Below are positions 6,956-13,602 of a stretch of 14,690 nucleotides of DNA, in pieces (position 1 is the first letter of the stretch; each line of letters opens with the position of its first letter). The notes beneath the pieces are model-generated. The model was not told the DNA's origin. It did no database searches and saw nothing but the letters and a program-made list of their open reading frames with translations. This DNA is from DATAEG01 sp051001975. Lineage in GTDB: Bacteria > Actinomycetota > Actinomycetes > Mycobacteriales > Jatrophihabitantaceae. The stretch spans positions 1 through 14,690 of the forward strand of contig JBPCMU010000062.1 of NCBI GenBank assembly GCA_051001975.1, read 5' to 3'. A program made the translations under genes and the position numbers.

Positions 6956-7387
6956 GTGACAGACGAGGCAACTATTCGCCAACTCGTGGCCGACCGGACA
7001 ACCGCGATGCGCGCCGGAGACGCCGAGACAATTTGCCGGGCCTACGCAGCCGACGCGGTGGTCTTCAGCCTCGCGCCGCCGTTGGTGCAGCCCTCAACCG
7101 GCACCCGCGACGTCGCCCACATGCGGGCCTGGTTTGCCGAGAAGGGCGGAAGCGTCTGGTCCGAGGTGCGCGACCTACAGGTAACCGTCGACGGCGACCT
7201 CGCGCTCTGCACCAGTCTGGAAAGCATGGGCGCGCCGCCGGACTCGCCTCAGCCGTTCACCCTGTGGTACCGCTCGACGCTCGCCCTGCGGCGCCTCGAC
7301 GGCGAGTGGCGGATCGTCCACGAGCACTCATCCACACCGTTCCACATGGACGGCTCGTTCCGCGCGGCCACCGATCTGCAGCCGTGA
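6956..7387 (+). CDS. NTF2-like / SnoaL-like small protein
   Basis: This 143-residue protein belongs to the NTF2-like superfamily. An N-terminal helix pair (EATIRQLVADRTTAMRAGDAETICRAY) is followed by ADAVVFSLAPP, a conserved turn TGTRDVAHMRAWF, and closing strands around WYRSTLALRRLDGEWRIVHEHSSTPF, the usual layout of SnoaL/YybH-type proteins. Members are small hydrolases, isomerases or ligand-binding proteins; the substrate here is unknown. The start is either GTG 6956, with GGAGG five bases upstream, or ATG 6944, with a weaker GAGG nine bases upstream that adds only MEDD. I prefer the GTG because the family begins at TDEAT. The gene diverges from the DGPF-sigma operon and shares its symmetric promoter, so it is a candidate member of the ECF42 regulon. 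The fold is sure; the biological role is not. Confidence 0.85.
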   Translation: MTDEATIRQLVADRTTAMRAGDAETICRAYAADAVVFSLAPPLVQPSTGTRDVAHMRAWFAEKGGSVWSEVRDLQVTVDGDLALCTSLESMGAPPDSPQPFTLWYRSTLALRRLDGEWRIVHEHSSTPFHMDGSFRAATDLQP

Positions 7388-7467
7388 CGCCCGACCACGT
7401 GCGATCGCTCGCTACCTCAAGGACACGATCAGCCACCGCGCCACGGTAAGCAGGACTGGCACACCGC

Positions 7468-8412
7468 TTAGGTCATAGGGATGTCAACGACGATCTTGCC
7501 GCGGGCTGAGCCGTTCTCGATGACGGTGTGCGCCTCGTGGACAGTCTCGAGGGTGAAGGTCCGTGGGTCGAGTTGCGGGGTGAGTGCGCCCTGGTCGGCG
7601 ATGGAAGCGACGCGCTCGAGGATCTCGCCGTGATGCGATCGTCCGCGGCCGGTGATCAGTGGGAGCAGGGTGAACACCCCTGAGTAGGTAGCTCCGAGGA
7701 AGGACGGTGGGGCGAGGCGGTGTGTTCCCCAGCCGAGGGTGCTGACCACGTGGCCGGTGCAGGTGCGCACGGATTCGAAGGACGCGTCCAGGGTCGCGCC
7801 TCCGACGGTATCGAATATGACGTCGAACCCCTCTCCCGAGGTGAACCGTTGGACGTATTCGGCCGGTGTCGTGGTGGTGTAGTCGATCGCAGTGGCGCCA
7901 TAACGCTCGATCACTCCCAGGCTGTCTGGGGATTCGGTCGCGTAGACCTCCGCGCTGCGCGCAATGGCCAGTTGGATCGCAATGTGTCCCACCCCTCCCG
8001 CGCCGCCGTGGATCAAAACCTGCTGTCCGGGCCGAACGTCGGTCCTGTTGACCAGACCCTCCCAGGCGGTGATTGCGGCGAGGGGCACGGCGGCCCCCTG
8101 TCGCGCGGTCCACGACGCCGGCCGGTGCGCAAGCAGCGCAGCGTCCACGACCGCGTACTCGGCCAGCGATCCGGGACGCCCCCGACGCCGCCGGTCATGC
8201 CGTAGACCCGATCTCCGGCCGTGAAGCCGGTGACATCGTCCGCGATCGCTTCCACGGTTGCGGCGAGATCGATCCCCAGGATGGCAGCCAGCTCAGGTCG
8301 GGCATGCTCGGCGAGACCGGCACGGATCTTGGTGTCGAGTGGATTGACGCCACTCGCCTCGACCCGCACGAGGACATGACCCGGGCGTAGCTCCGGGACG
8401 GGCACCCGCCTT
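7468..8412 (-). pseudogene. Quinone reductase-like medium-chain dehydrogenase, N-terminally truncated and frameshifted
   Basis: Two frames together encode a zinc-independent medium-chain dehydrogenase of the NAD(P)H:quinone oxidoreductase type. The upstream part reads VPVPELRPGHVLVRVEASGV, then NPLDTKIRAG and DRVYGMTGGVGGVP. The downstream part reads PLAAITAWEGL, then the NAD(P)-binding motif GQQVLIHGGAGGVGHIAIQLA and the C-terminus ENGSARGKIVVDI. The frames join if one G is restored near 8171, which gives GGVPGSLAEYAVVDAAL, the expected family sequence. The first ~20-25 residues, including the usual start and first strand, are missing. Instead the sequence runs directly into the truncated LysR gene, in a different frame. 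Two independent lesions make loss of function likely. Reduction of quinones or enones is the family activity; the original substrate is unknown. Confidence 0.8.
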
Positions 8413-8856
8413 CCCGCAGGTGATGGCCACGTCCACACTCCCGTCGGTCACCGCCTGCACCAGGCTGGGCAACCACAGTTGCGACACGACGCACTCGACG
8501 CCCGGCACGTCAGCGGCGAACGACTGGCACAGGTGGGGTGCCAGGACAGGCGCGACGGGAGGGGTGATCCCGACCCGTACGGTCCCGCCTTCACCACCAG
8601 CGATCCGTCTGATCGCCGTGTCGGCTGCGGCCACGTCGTCGAGGATCGTCTTTGAATGACGCAGGAGTTCGGCCCCGGCTTCGGTGAGCGCGACCCGACG
8701 AGTAGTGCGGGTCAGCGGCGGGATACCGAGTTCTCGCTCGAGACGTCGAACGAGGTCACTGAGTGTGGGCTGGCCGATGAACAGCTTTTCAGCCGCGCGA
8801 CCGAAGTGAAGTTCGGTGGCGACGACCACAAATGCCTCGAGCTGGCGCAGCTCCAT
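8413..8856 (-). pseudogene. LysR-family transcriptional regulator, C-terminal half deleted
   Basis: The N-terminus is a textbook LysR wHTH: MELRQLEAFVVVATELHFGR, then AAEKLFIGQPTLSDLVRRLE and RRVALTEAGAELL (residues 1-65), followed by a linker helix. The ligand-binding domain starts normally (GGTVRVGITPPVAPVLAPHL near 90-109) and reaches GSVDVAITCG at residues 139-148. From there the DNA encodes the start of the dehydrogenase in another frame, so about 150 of the usual 290-300 residues are gone. The same frame continues to 8293 with meaningless sequence. Start ATG 8854-8856 is well placed. A LysR regulator would normally control the divergent gene, here the transporter, or the adjacent dehydrogenase. 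Without most of its effector domain it is probably inactive, although a DNA-binding fragment could still be made. Confidence 0.85.
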
Positions 8857-9012
8857 CGACCCAAAATACCGGGCCTGGACGGCTTCTTCCGGTCAGCTGC
8901 ACCACATTCATCGCGACGCCCGATCAGTTCGTTCGGAGATTGCCACTTTATCGACCTCAGGGCGGGCTCGAAACTGAGCGACGACACCAACGAACTCAGG
9001 AAAGGCTGGCCG

Positions 9013-9859
9013 ATGACCGCACCGAAGATCCCGTTGAAACTCGTCGGTATGCCGTTCGGTCTCGCGGGGCTGGGCGAAACGTGGCTGACCTTGGTCGACT
9101 TCCTCGTGCTCACCGTGCTGCTCGGCGGCTGGTTCACCGGGCAGTGGATCTATGCACCGGTCGACCTCGACCGGTTCCATCCCGGCTACTTCCTGCCGAC
9201 CGTCGCCGGCGGACTGATCGCCGCCGCCGCCGCGGCAACGGTCGGACAACACCGCCTGGCCGAGGTCATGCTTGGGCTTGGGACCGTGTGCTGGCTCGTC
9301 CTCGGATCGATCATCCTCGGCCGGCTGTTGTTCCGTCCGCTGCTCCCACCGCCGCTGCAGCCGACCCTGGCGATCGAGGTAGCTCCGGCCGCGGTGGCCA
9401 GCCTGGCCTGGTTCGCCCTCCACGGAGACGCAATCGACCTCGTGAGTTCGTTTGTGGCCGGCTACGGGCTGCTGATGGTTATCGCCCAACTGCGGCTGCT
9501 CCCGGCCTACCCGACGTCTGTCGTTCATGCCCAGCACGTGGGCCTTCACCTTCAGCTGGGCCGTCGTCGCCACCGTCGTCCTCATCTGGCTGCAGGACAC
9601 CCACGCGCCCGGTTACCGGACCTGGCAGTACCTCGACCTCGGCGCGATCTTCGCCCGCACGCTACTGGCACTCATCCATCACCAGCTGCTTCCGCACACA
9701 CCGAAAGCGACTTCGGCAGCACCCGCGGACGTCGCCTCTGAGCCGGCAGCCCGGGAGGAGCAGCTCGTGAAAAAGTTAAGGGTGGAGGTATGCGCAGAGG
9801 CGTTGGGAACGGTCCGATCGTCGGGGTTCGCCGGCAGGCTGGTGTCGGCGGTGGAGTGA
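9013..9859 (+). pseudogene. TDT/SLAC1 (TehA-like) transporter with internal deletion and frameshift
   Basis: The start (KIPLKLVGMPFGLAGLGETWLT) is the signature first helix of the tellurite-resistance/dicarboxylate transporter (TDT, SLAC1-like) family. Directly after it comes FLVLTVLLGGWFTGQWIY, then FHPGYFLPTVAGGLIAAAAA, which in relatives lies about 70-80 residues later. So roughly two of the ten membrane helices are missing, cleanly in frame. A second lesion follows Tyr166: removing one C at 9511-9512 restores RRLSFMPSTWAFTFSWAV and the last helices (VVATVVLIWLQD, LLALIHHQLL). The tail after about 9770 no longer looks like the family. ATG 9013 has a good AGGAAAGG ribosome binding site seven bases upstream. 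The gene diverges from the LysR remnant. It once was an inner-membrane anion or organic-acid channel; it is very probably non-functional now. Confidence 0.75.
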
Positions 9860-10021
9860 CTCCCCGGTCGTTGTCAGAGCGGAGTTTGGCGTGGCTAGGA
9901 CGGGCTGAGCACCGGGTTGCTGGCCGACTGAGGTGACCGCTAACGATCGCGCGTTCAACTCGGCCGCTGTGTGCTTGGGTGCCAGGATGGGATACCAGCG
10001 CGCTGTGAGGGGAACACCGCC
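9860..10021. other. Non-coding gap between the transporter remnant and ridA
   Basis: In this 162-bp stretch I found no convincing coding frame, tRNA or hairpin. It must contain the ridA promoter, but no clear -35/-10 pair stands out. A GAGGGG ribosome binding site for ridA lies at its right end. Confidence 0.4.
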
Positions 10022-10402
10022 ATGCCACGACTGATCATCGCCACTGAACACGCACCAAGTTCAGCGCTGTACAGCCAAGGGATCAAAGCCGGCCCGCAGG
10101 TTCTTGTCTCCGGCACCACCGGCATCGACCCCAAAACTGGCAGCCTCACCGGGGCCTCCATTCTGGAGCAGGTGCGGCAGGCACTCAAGAATTGCGAGGC
10201 GATCCTGAAGGCTGGCGGTGCAAGCCTGGACGACGTCGTCGAGGTTGGTGTGCTGCTCACGAATCCAGAGGACTTCACCGGAATGAACGAGGAGTACGGC
10301 CGGTGGTTCCCCTCGAACCCACCCGCGCGTTACGTAGCCAAGCTGGGTGTAACTGTGCCTGGGTTGCTGGTCTCGATCCGGATGTCCGCGTACGTAACCT
10401 GA
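10022..10402 (+). CDS. RidA-family (YjgF/YER057c/UK114) protein
   Basis: This 126-residue single-domain protein has the length and pattern of the RidA superfamily of trimeric enamine/imine deaminases. HAPSSALYSQGIKAGPQVLVSG at the N-terminus matches the usual Y-S-q-a/g and v-S-G strands. EQVRQALKNCEAILKAGGASLDDVV is the central helix, followed by VLLTNPEDFTGMNEEYGRWF, and PPARYVAKLGV contains the conserved Arg103. In canonical RidA a glutamate follows in the V-E-I-E strand. Here that strand reads VSIRMSAYV, so the glutamate appears to be replaced by Ser118. This suggests one of the non-canonical Rid subfamilies rather than housekeeping RidA, though the alignment was done by eye. ATG 10022 has GAGGGG nine bases upstream. 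The gene converges on the AhpD-like gene with about a dozen bases between restored stops. Confidence 0.85.
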   Translation: MPRLIIATEHAPSSALYSQGIKAGPQVLVSGTTGIDPKTGSLTGASILEQVRQALKNCEAILKAGGASLDDVVEVGVLLTNPEDFTGMNEEYGRWFPSNPPARYVAKLGVTVPGLLVSIRMSAYVT

Positions 10403-10413
10403 CCCGCACCGTC

Positions 10414-11003
10414 TCAGCTGTCGGCGGGTGGGCGTCCGACGAGCATCGATTCCAGGAGAGTGGGGGGAATGTTCGTGCCGTCTCTGCGTCGAGCTGCGCG
10501 GCAAGTCCGTCGAGTACCCGGGTGAAGAACGAGCGGGCGGCTGCGGCAAACACCAAGTCGGCTATGTCGACGTCGTCGAGGCCGAGTTCGCGCAGCTCGT
10601 CGACATCCTGCTGACACACTGACTCAGCCGACGTGGCGACCTTTGCCGCGAACCGATAGACGGCGCGGTCCGCTGGAGTCAGGGCCGCGCCGGTCGGGTC
10701 CTGGGCAATCAGATCGAGGGTCTTCTCGTCGCCGCACACTTCTCGGAGGAACTTCGAGTGGGCGGCAGTGCAGTAGGTCGAATGCAGTGCCCGCGCCGCA
10801 GCGATCGTCGCGAGTTCGAAGCGCCGACGATCCATTCCGGTGCGTATCGCGGCGTTGAGTGAGTTCCACGCTTGTGCCACGTCTGGTCGAGTCGAGAACG
10901 TGCCGGCATAGTTCGGCAGGAACCCCCACGCCGCTCGCTGCTGGCGGTAGTACTCCTCGACATCGCCAGTGGCCGCGTCCTCGGTGATCGCGTCGATGAA
11001 CAT
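10414..11003 (-). pseudogene. AhpD-like (carboxymuconolactone decarboxylase family) peroxidase-related protein, frameshifted near its C-terminus
   Basis: From ATG 11001-11003, with GAGG eight bases upstream, the frame encodes the peroxidase-related branch of the AhpD-like fold: WGFLPNYAGTFSTRPDVAQAW, RRRFELATIAAARALHSTYC, then TAAHSKFL. The active-site segment carries Cys78 and His82 (STYCTAAH) in place of the classical CxxC pair, normal for this branch. Near residue 181 the frame goes wrong in a run of six C (PPLSWNRCSS). With a seventh C it would read PPTLLESMLVGRPPADS and stop at 10414, giving 196 residues, a normal length. As given, the frame runs on to 10275, about 130 bp antisense into ridA. 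Only the last ~15 residues are affected, so function may survive. It lies 46 bp downstream of the ABC exporter gene and may share its transcript. The single-base loss may be a mutation or a sequencing error. Confidence 0.75.
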
Positions 11004-11049
11004 GCACCAAGCCTCGTCCAGTGCGCAGTGCGATGCCAGTGGTCTTGGC

Positions 11050-12837
11050 TCAGGCGGCGAGCAGCGCGTACCTGCCGTCGCGCTCCAGCAGCGTCTCGTG
11101 GGTACCGGACTCGATGATCCGGCCCTGGTCGACGACCGCGATCTGATCGGCATCGCGGATCGTGGAGAGCCGGTGCGCGATGGTGATCGTGGTGCGTCCC
11201 TCCGCGAGCCGGTCGAAGGCCCGCTGCACGGCGCGTTCGGTCTCGGTGTCCAGCGCGCTGGTGGCCTCGTCCAGGACGAGCACCCGCGGGTTGCGCAGCA
11301 GCGTGCGGGCGATCGCCAGCCGCTGCTTCTCGCCGCCGGAGAACCGGTGACCGCGGGAGCCCACCATCGTGTCGTAGCCGTCTGGCAGACCCGCGATCAA
11401 CTCGTGTACCTGGGCAGCCTTCGCGGCCGCTTCGATCTCCTCGTCGGTGGCGTTCGGCTTCGCGTACCGGAGGTTCTCCCGCACGGTGGTGTGCAGGAGG
11501 TAGGTCTCCTGGCTGACCACACCGACCACGGCGGCGAGATCACTCAGGCGCAGGTCGCGCACGTCGATCCCGTCGATCGTGATCCGTCCACCGCTCGTGT
11601 CGTACAGCCGGGCGACCAGGGACGCGAGGGTGCTCTTGCCCGAACCGGTCTCGCCGACCAGGGCCAGGGTGGTGCCCGCCGGGACGTCGAGGTTGACTCC
11701 GGCTACCGCTGCGCTGTCACTGCCTTGGTAGGCGAAGGTGACGTCCTCGAAGCGGACGTGTCCGGCCACTCGAGTCGGATCGATGTCGACCGGCTCGGCC
11801 GGGTCGTCCACCTCGATCGGCAGGTCTAGGTACTCGAAGATGCGCGCGAATAGGGCCAGCGAGCTGGTCAGCGAGACACCAACGTTGAGCAGTCCCATCA
11901 ACGGCCGGAACAGGCTGCCCTGCAGGGCGGTGAACGCGACCAGCGTTCCGATCGTCATGCTGCCGGCGGTACCAGGCAGACCGGCACTGAGGTAGATGAT
12001 CGCCGGGATCGCGGCGAAGATAACGCTCATCGAAGCCATCCGCCAACGACCAGCCAGCTCGGAGCGCAGCTCCAGATTGATCAGCCGCATCGACGATGCG
12101 GTGAACCGCTCGATGACCGATCGGCCGGTGCCCATCGTCTTGCTCAGTTGGATACCGCTGATCGAGAGACCTTCCTCGATCGTGACATTGAGGTCAGCGA
12201 GTTCGCGTTGCCGTTGTGCGGTGATCGTGCGGCGCATCTTGGCGACCTTGCGGGTCAGGTAGATGGCCGGCGGCATGACCACCAGCGAGATCAGCGACAG
12301 TCGCCAGGACAAGGCGGCCATCGCCACCGCAGTGGCCACCGCGGTAGTCAGGTTGGACGCCACCGAGGTGGCGGTCGAAGTGACGACCGACTGCATCCCG
12401 CCGATGTCGTTGGTGATGCGCGACTGCACTTCGCCAGTACGGGTGTGGGTGAAGAATGCGATCGACTGGCGTTGCAGGTGGGTGAACACGTCGGTGCGCA
12501 GCCGGTGCATGACCTGCTGCCCGACCCGCGTGCTGAACCAGGTTTGGACGACTCCGAAGGCGGCAGTCACGGCGGCGACGGCCACCATGCCGATCACCAG
12601 CCAGACCAGCAGCGACAGGTTCGGGGTGGGCAACGCCTTGTCGATGACGGCGCGAAGCAGGAATGGCGAGGCCATTCCCACGACGGAGGATGCCGCGATG
12701 ATCGCTGTGACGATCGCCAGCGGCAATTTGTAGGGAGTGAAGAGCCGCCCGATGCGGCGCAGGGATACCTCGCGGGCCTGCGCCTTCTCGGCGGCGGTGA
12801 CAGTAGCGGAGCCGCCCGAACGGCGGCCTCGGTTCAT
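11050..12837 (-). CDS. ABC exporter, fused membrane and ATPase domains (MsbA/multidrug type)
   Basis: This 595-residue half-transporter should work as a homodimer in the cytoplasmic membrane. Six membrane helices span about residues 35-335; the first two are around LAIVTAIIAASSVVGMASPF and SLLVWLVIGMVAVAAVTAAF. The ATPase domain follows from ~360. Walker A is GETGSGKST at 395-403, the Q-loop is VVSQETYLL at 440-448, and the signature is FSGGEKQR at 499-506, a variant of LSGGQ. Walker B is VLVLDEATSALD at 519-530, and the switch His554 is in IAHRLSTI. All catalytic residues are intact. I chose ATG 12835-12837. The frame is open to an ATG at 12954, but that extension is low-quality sequence and would include the palindromic operator. 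Drug or lipid export is the family role; the substrate is unknown. A divergent MarR regulator is the likely controller and the AhpD-like gene follows. Confidence 0.93.
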   Translation of the reverse strand: MNRGRRSGGSATVTAAEKAQAREVSLRRIGRLFTPYKLPLAIVTAIIAASSVVGMASPFLLRAVIDKALPTPNLSLLVWLVIGMVAVAAVTAAFGVVQTWFSTRVGQQVMHRLRTDVFTHLQRQSIAFFTHTRTGEVQSRITNDIGGMQSVVTSTATSVASNLTTAVATAVAMAALSWRLSLISLVVMPPAIYLTRKVAKMRRTITAQRQRELADLNVTIEEGLSISGIQLSKTMGTGRSVIERFTASSMRLINLELRSELAGRWRMASMSVIFAAIPAIIYLSAGLPGTAGSMTIGTLVAFTALQGSLFRPLMGLLNVGVSLTSSLALFARIFEYLDLPIEVDDPAEPVDIDPTRVAGHVRFEDVTFAYQGSDSAAVAGVNLDVPAGTTLALVGETGSGKSTLASLVARLYDTSGGRITIDGIDVRDLRLSDLAAVVGVVSQETYLLHTTVRENLRYAKPNATDEEIEAAAKAAQVHELIAGLPDGYDTMVGSRGHRFSGGEKQRLAIARTLLRNPRVLVLDEATSALDTETERAVQRAFDRLAEGRTTITIAHRLSTIRDADQIAVVDQGRIIESGTHETLLERDGRYALLAA

Positions 12838-12940
12838 GGTGTCGGATTCCAAGGGGAGTTCCCCTCTCTGTGATGGGCCCGGGGTGCGCGGGTATTCCCT
12901 GCTGCATCCCGAAAGCTGTCCGAGGTCCCCAGTGGCGTAC

Positions 12941-12961
12941 TGAGGTAACCTCATCGTGAGG
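12941..12961. promoter_or_regulatory. Palindromic operator between the ABC exporter and marR
   Basis: TGAGGT-A-ACCTCA is a perfect 6+1+6 inverted repeat at 12941-12953. After TCG a third half-site, TGAGGG, follows at 12956-12961. It lies in the divergent intergenic space, where the marR -35 region should be (about 17-20 bp before its -10). It has the size and symmetry of MarR-family sites, so binding by the adjacent MarR protein is a reasonable inference, with repression of both its own gene and the exporter. Confidence 0.55.
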
Positions 12962-12980
12962 GTACAACATCTAATTCTGC

Positions 12981-12986
12981 TAACCT
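12981..12986 (+). promoter_or_regulatory. -10 element TAACCT for marR, leaderless-type spacing
   Basis: TAACCT matches TANNNT and ends six bases before the GTG start of marR, the spacing expected if the transcript begins at the start codon. No Shine-Dalgarno sequence is present. The palindromic operator lies over the expected -35 region. Confidence 0.5.
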
Positions 12987-12992
12987 ATTCCG

Positions 12993-13409
12993 GTGGCCGA
13001 GGACGAGGACGAACGGCTTTCCGACGCATTCTGGGGGGTCGCCCGGGAGTTACGTCATCTCTCCCGCGAGACGCTCGCCCCGTGGGACATCTCGCCATCC
13101 CAGTCGCGTGCGCTCGGCGTCCTGTTGCGCCATGGAGTCATGCGACTGAGCGAGTTGTCCGAGCACCTGCGCATCGCGCCTCGCTCGACCACCGAAGTGG
13201 TTGATGCGCTGCAAGAACGCGGGATGGTCGAGCGGGAGCAGGATCCCGAGGACCGGCGCGCCACGTTGGTGGCACTGACACCGGCCGGTACGCGGGCCGG
13301 AACGGCGATCATGACCGCGCGGGTGGACGAGGCGGAACGATTCTTCGGCGCATTGAGCGGGTCCGATCGCGCACATCTGGAGCGCATCCTGCGGAAGCTG
13401 CGCCGCTGA
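12993..13409 (+). CDS. MarR-family transcriptional regulator
   Basis: This 138-residue protein has the standard length and organisation of MarR dimers. The N-terminal dimerisation helix contains AFWGVARELRHLSRE. The winged HTH at about 38-100 reads SRALGVLLRHGVMRLSELSE, then RIAPRSTTEVVDALQERGMV as recognition helix. The wing is EREQDPEDRRATLVALTPAG, with the typical D-x-R-R-x motif. The C-terminal helix is AERFFGALSGSDRAHLERIL. Such proteins repress drug-efflux or stress genes and release DNA on binding a small ligand. The gene is divergent from the ABC exporter across 155 bp that hold a matching palindrome, so it is probably the exporter's regulator and autoregulated. The GTG start has no ribosome binding site, but a -10 element sits six bases upstream, suggesting leaderless translation. 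Confidence 0.93.
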   Translation: MAEDEDERLSDAFWGVARELRHLSRETLAPWDISPSQSRALGVLLRHGVMRLSELSEHLRIAPRSTTEVVDALQERGMVEREQDPEDRRATLVALTPAGTRAGTAIMTARVDEAERFFGALSGSDRAHLERILRKLRR

Positions 13410-13413
13410 TCTT

Positions 13414-13434
13414 GGTGGCGGGTGGCGGGTGGCG
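13414..13434 (+). repeat. Three tandem copies of GGTGGCG after marR
   Basis: Immediately after the marR stop there are three perfect 7-bp repeats of GGTGGCG, followed by more G-rich sequence to about 13440. The transcript strand carries several GG/GGG runs, so a G-quadruplex or simple slippage product is possible. I see no coding function. Confidence 0.6.
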
Positions 13435-13537
13435 GCTGGGTTGTGGTTCTTGTGTCAGACGAAGGCGCGCCGACGAAGAGTTGACCGTGGGCTCGCGTTG
13501 CGCTGCTGTGTGGCGGTTTATGCTTATGGCGTAACAG

Positions 13538-13546
13538 TTATCCACA
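13538..13546 (+). promoter_or_regulatory. DnaA-box sequence TTATCCACA
   Basis: This is a perfect match to the canonical E. coli-type DnaA box. It lies in AT-richer sequence 78 bp before the start of the DUF222-HNH gene, in the same orientation as the second box 10 bp downstream. DnaA binding is inferred from sequence only. Confidence 0.6.
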
Positions 13547-13556
13547 GCCCTGATCG

Positions 13557-13565
13557 TTGTCCACA
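13557..13565 (+). promoter_or_regulatory. DnaA-box sequence TTGTCCACA
   Basis: This is a perfect match to the form of DnaA box favoured in actinobacterial origins. It starts 19 bp after the start of the first box, same strand, roughly two helical turns. It lies just upstream of the likely -35 region of the DUF222-HNH promoter. Confidence 0.6.
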
Positions 13566-13602
13566 GGCTCGACTCTCTACGGTTGTTGTCGGTTGCCGTC
13601 TC

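Noticed and set aside
6473..6982. A 170-residue N-terminal extension of the sigma factor
   Set aside because: It is the alternate-frame shadow of the DGPF gene. The GTGA overlap and the family length of about 410 residues mark the real start at 6472.
7402..7412. GCGATCGC palindrome between the NTF2-like gene and the dehydrogenase
   Set aside because: A lone 8-bp palindrome of a common GC-rich type, with no hairpin loop, no partner sites and no context for an operator or terminator.
8013..8856. A functional LysR-dehydrogenase fusion protein
   Set aside because: The two parts are in different reading frames at the junction, and the dehydrogenase has a further frameshift, so no single protein can be made.
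9789..9935. Small open frame of about 48 codons after the transporter remnant
   Set aside because: It is not recognisable, is Arg/Gly-rich, overlaps the transporter tail, and its GGAGG is only one base from the ATG, too close for normal initiation.
12838..12954. Upstream start (ATG 12954) for the ABC exporter
   Set aside because: The 39 extra residues are unlike ABC exporters, and the start would lie in the palindromic operator. ATG 12837 fits the family N-terminus.
13538..13565. A chromosomal or plasmid replication origin
   Set aside because: Only two DnaA boxes are present, with no dnaA, dnaN, parA/parB or rep gene and no long AT-rich unwinding region. A regulatory pair upstream of the nuclease gene fits better.
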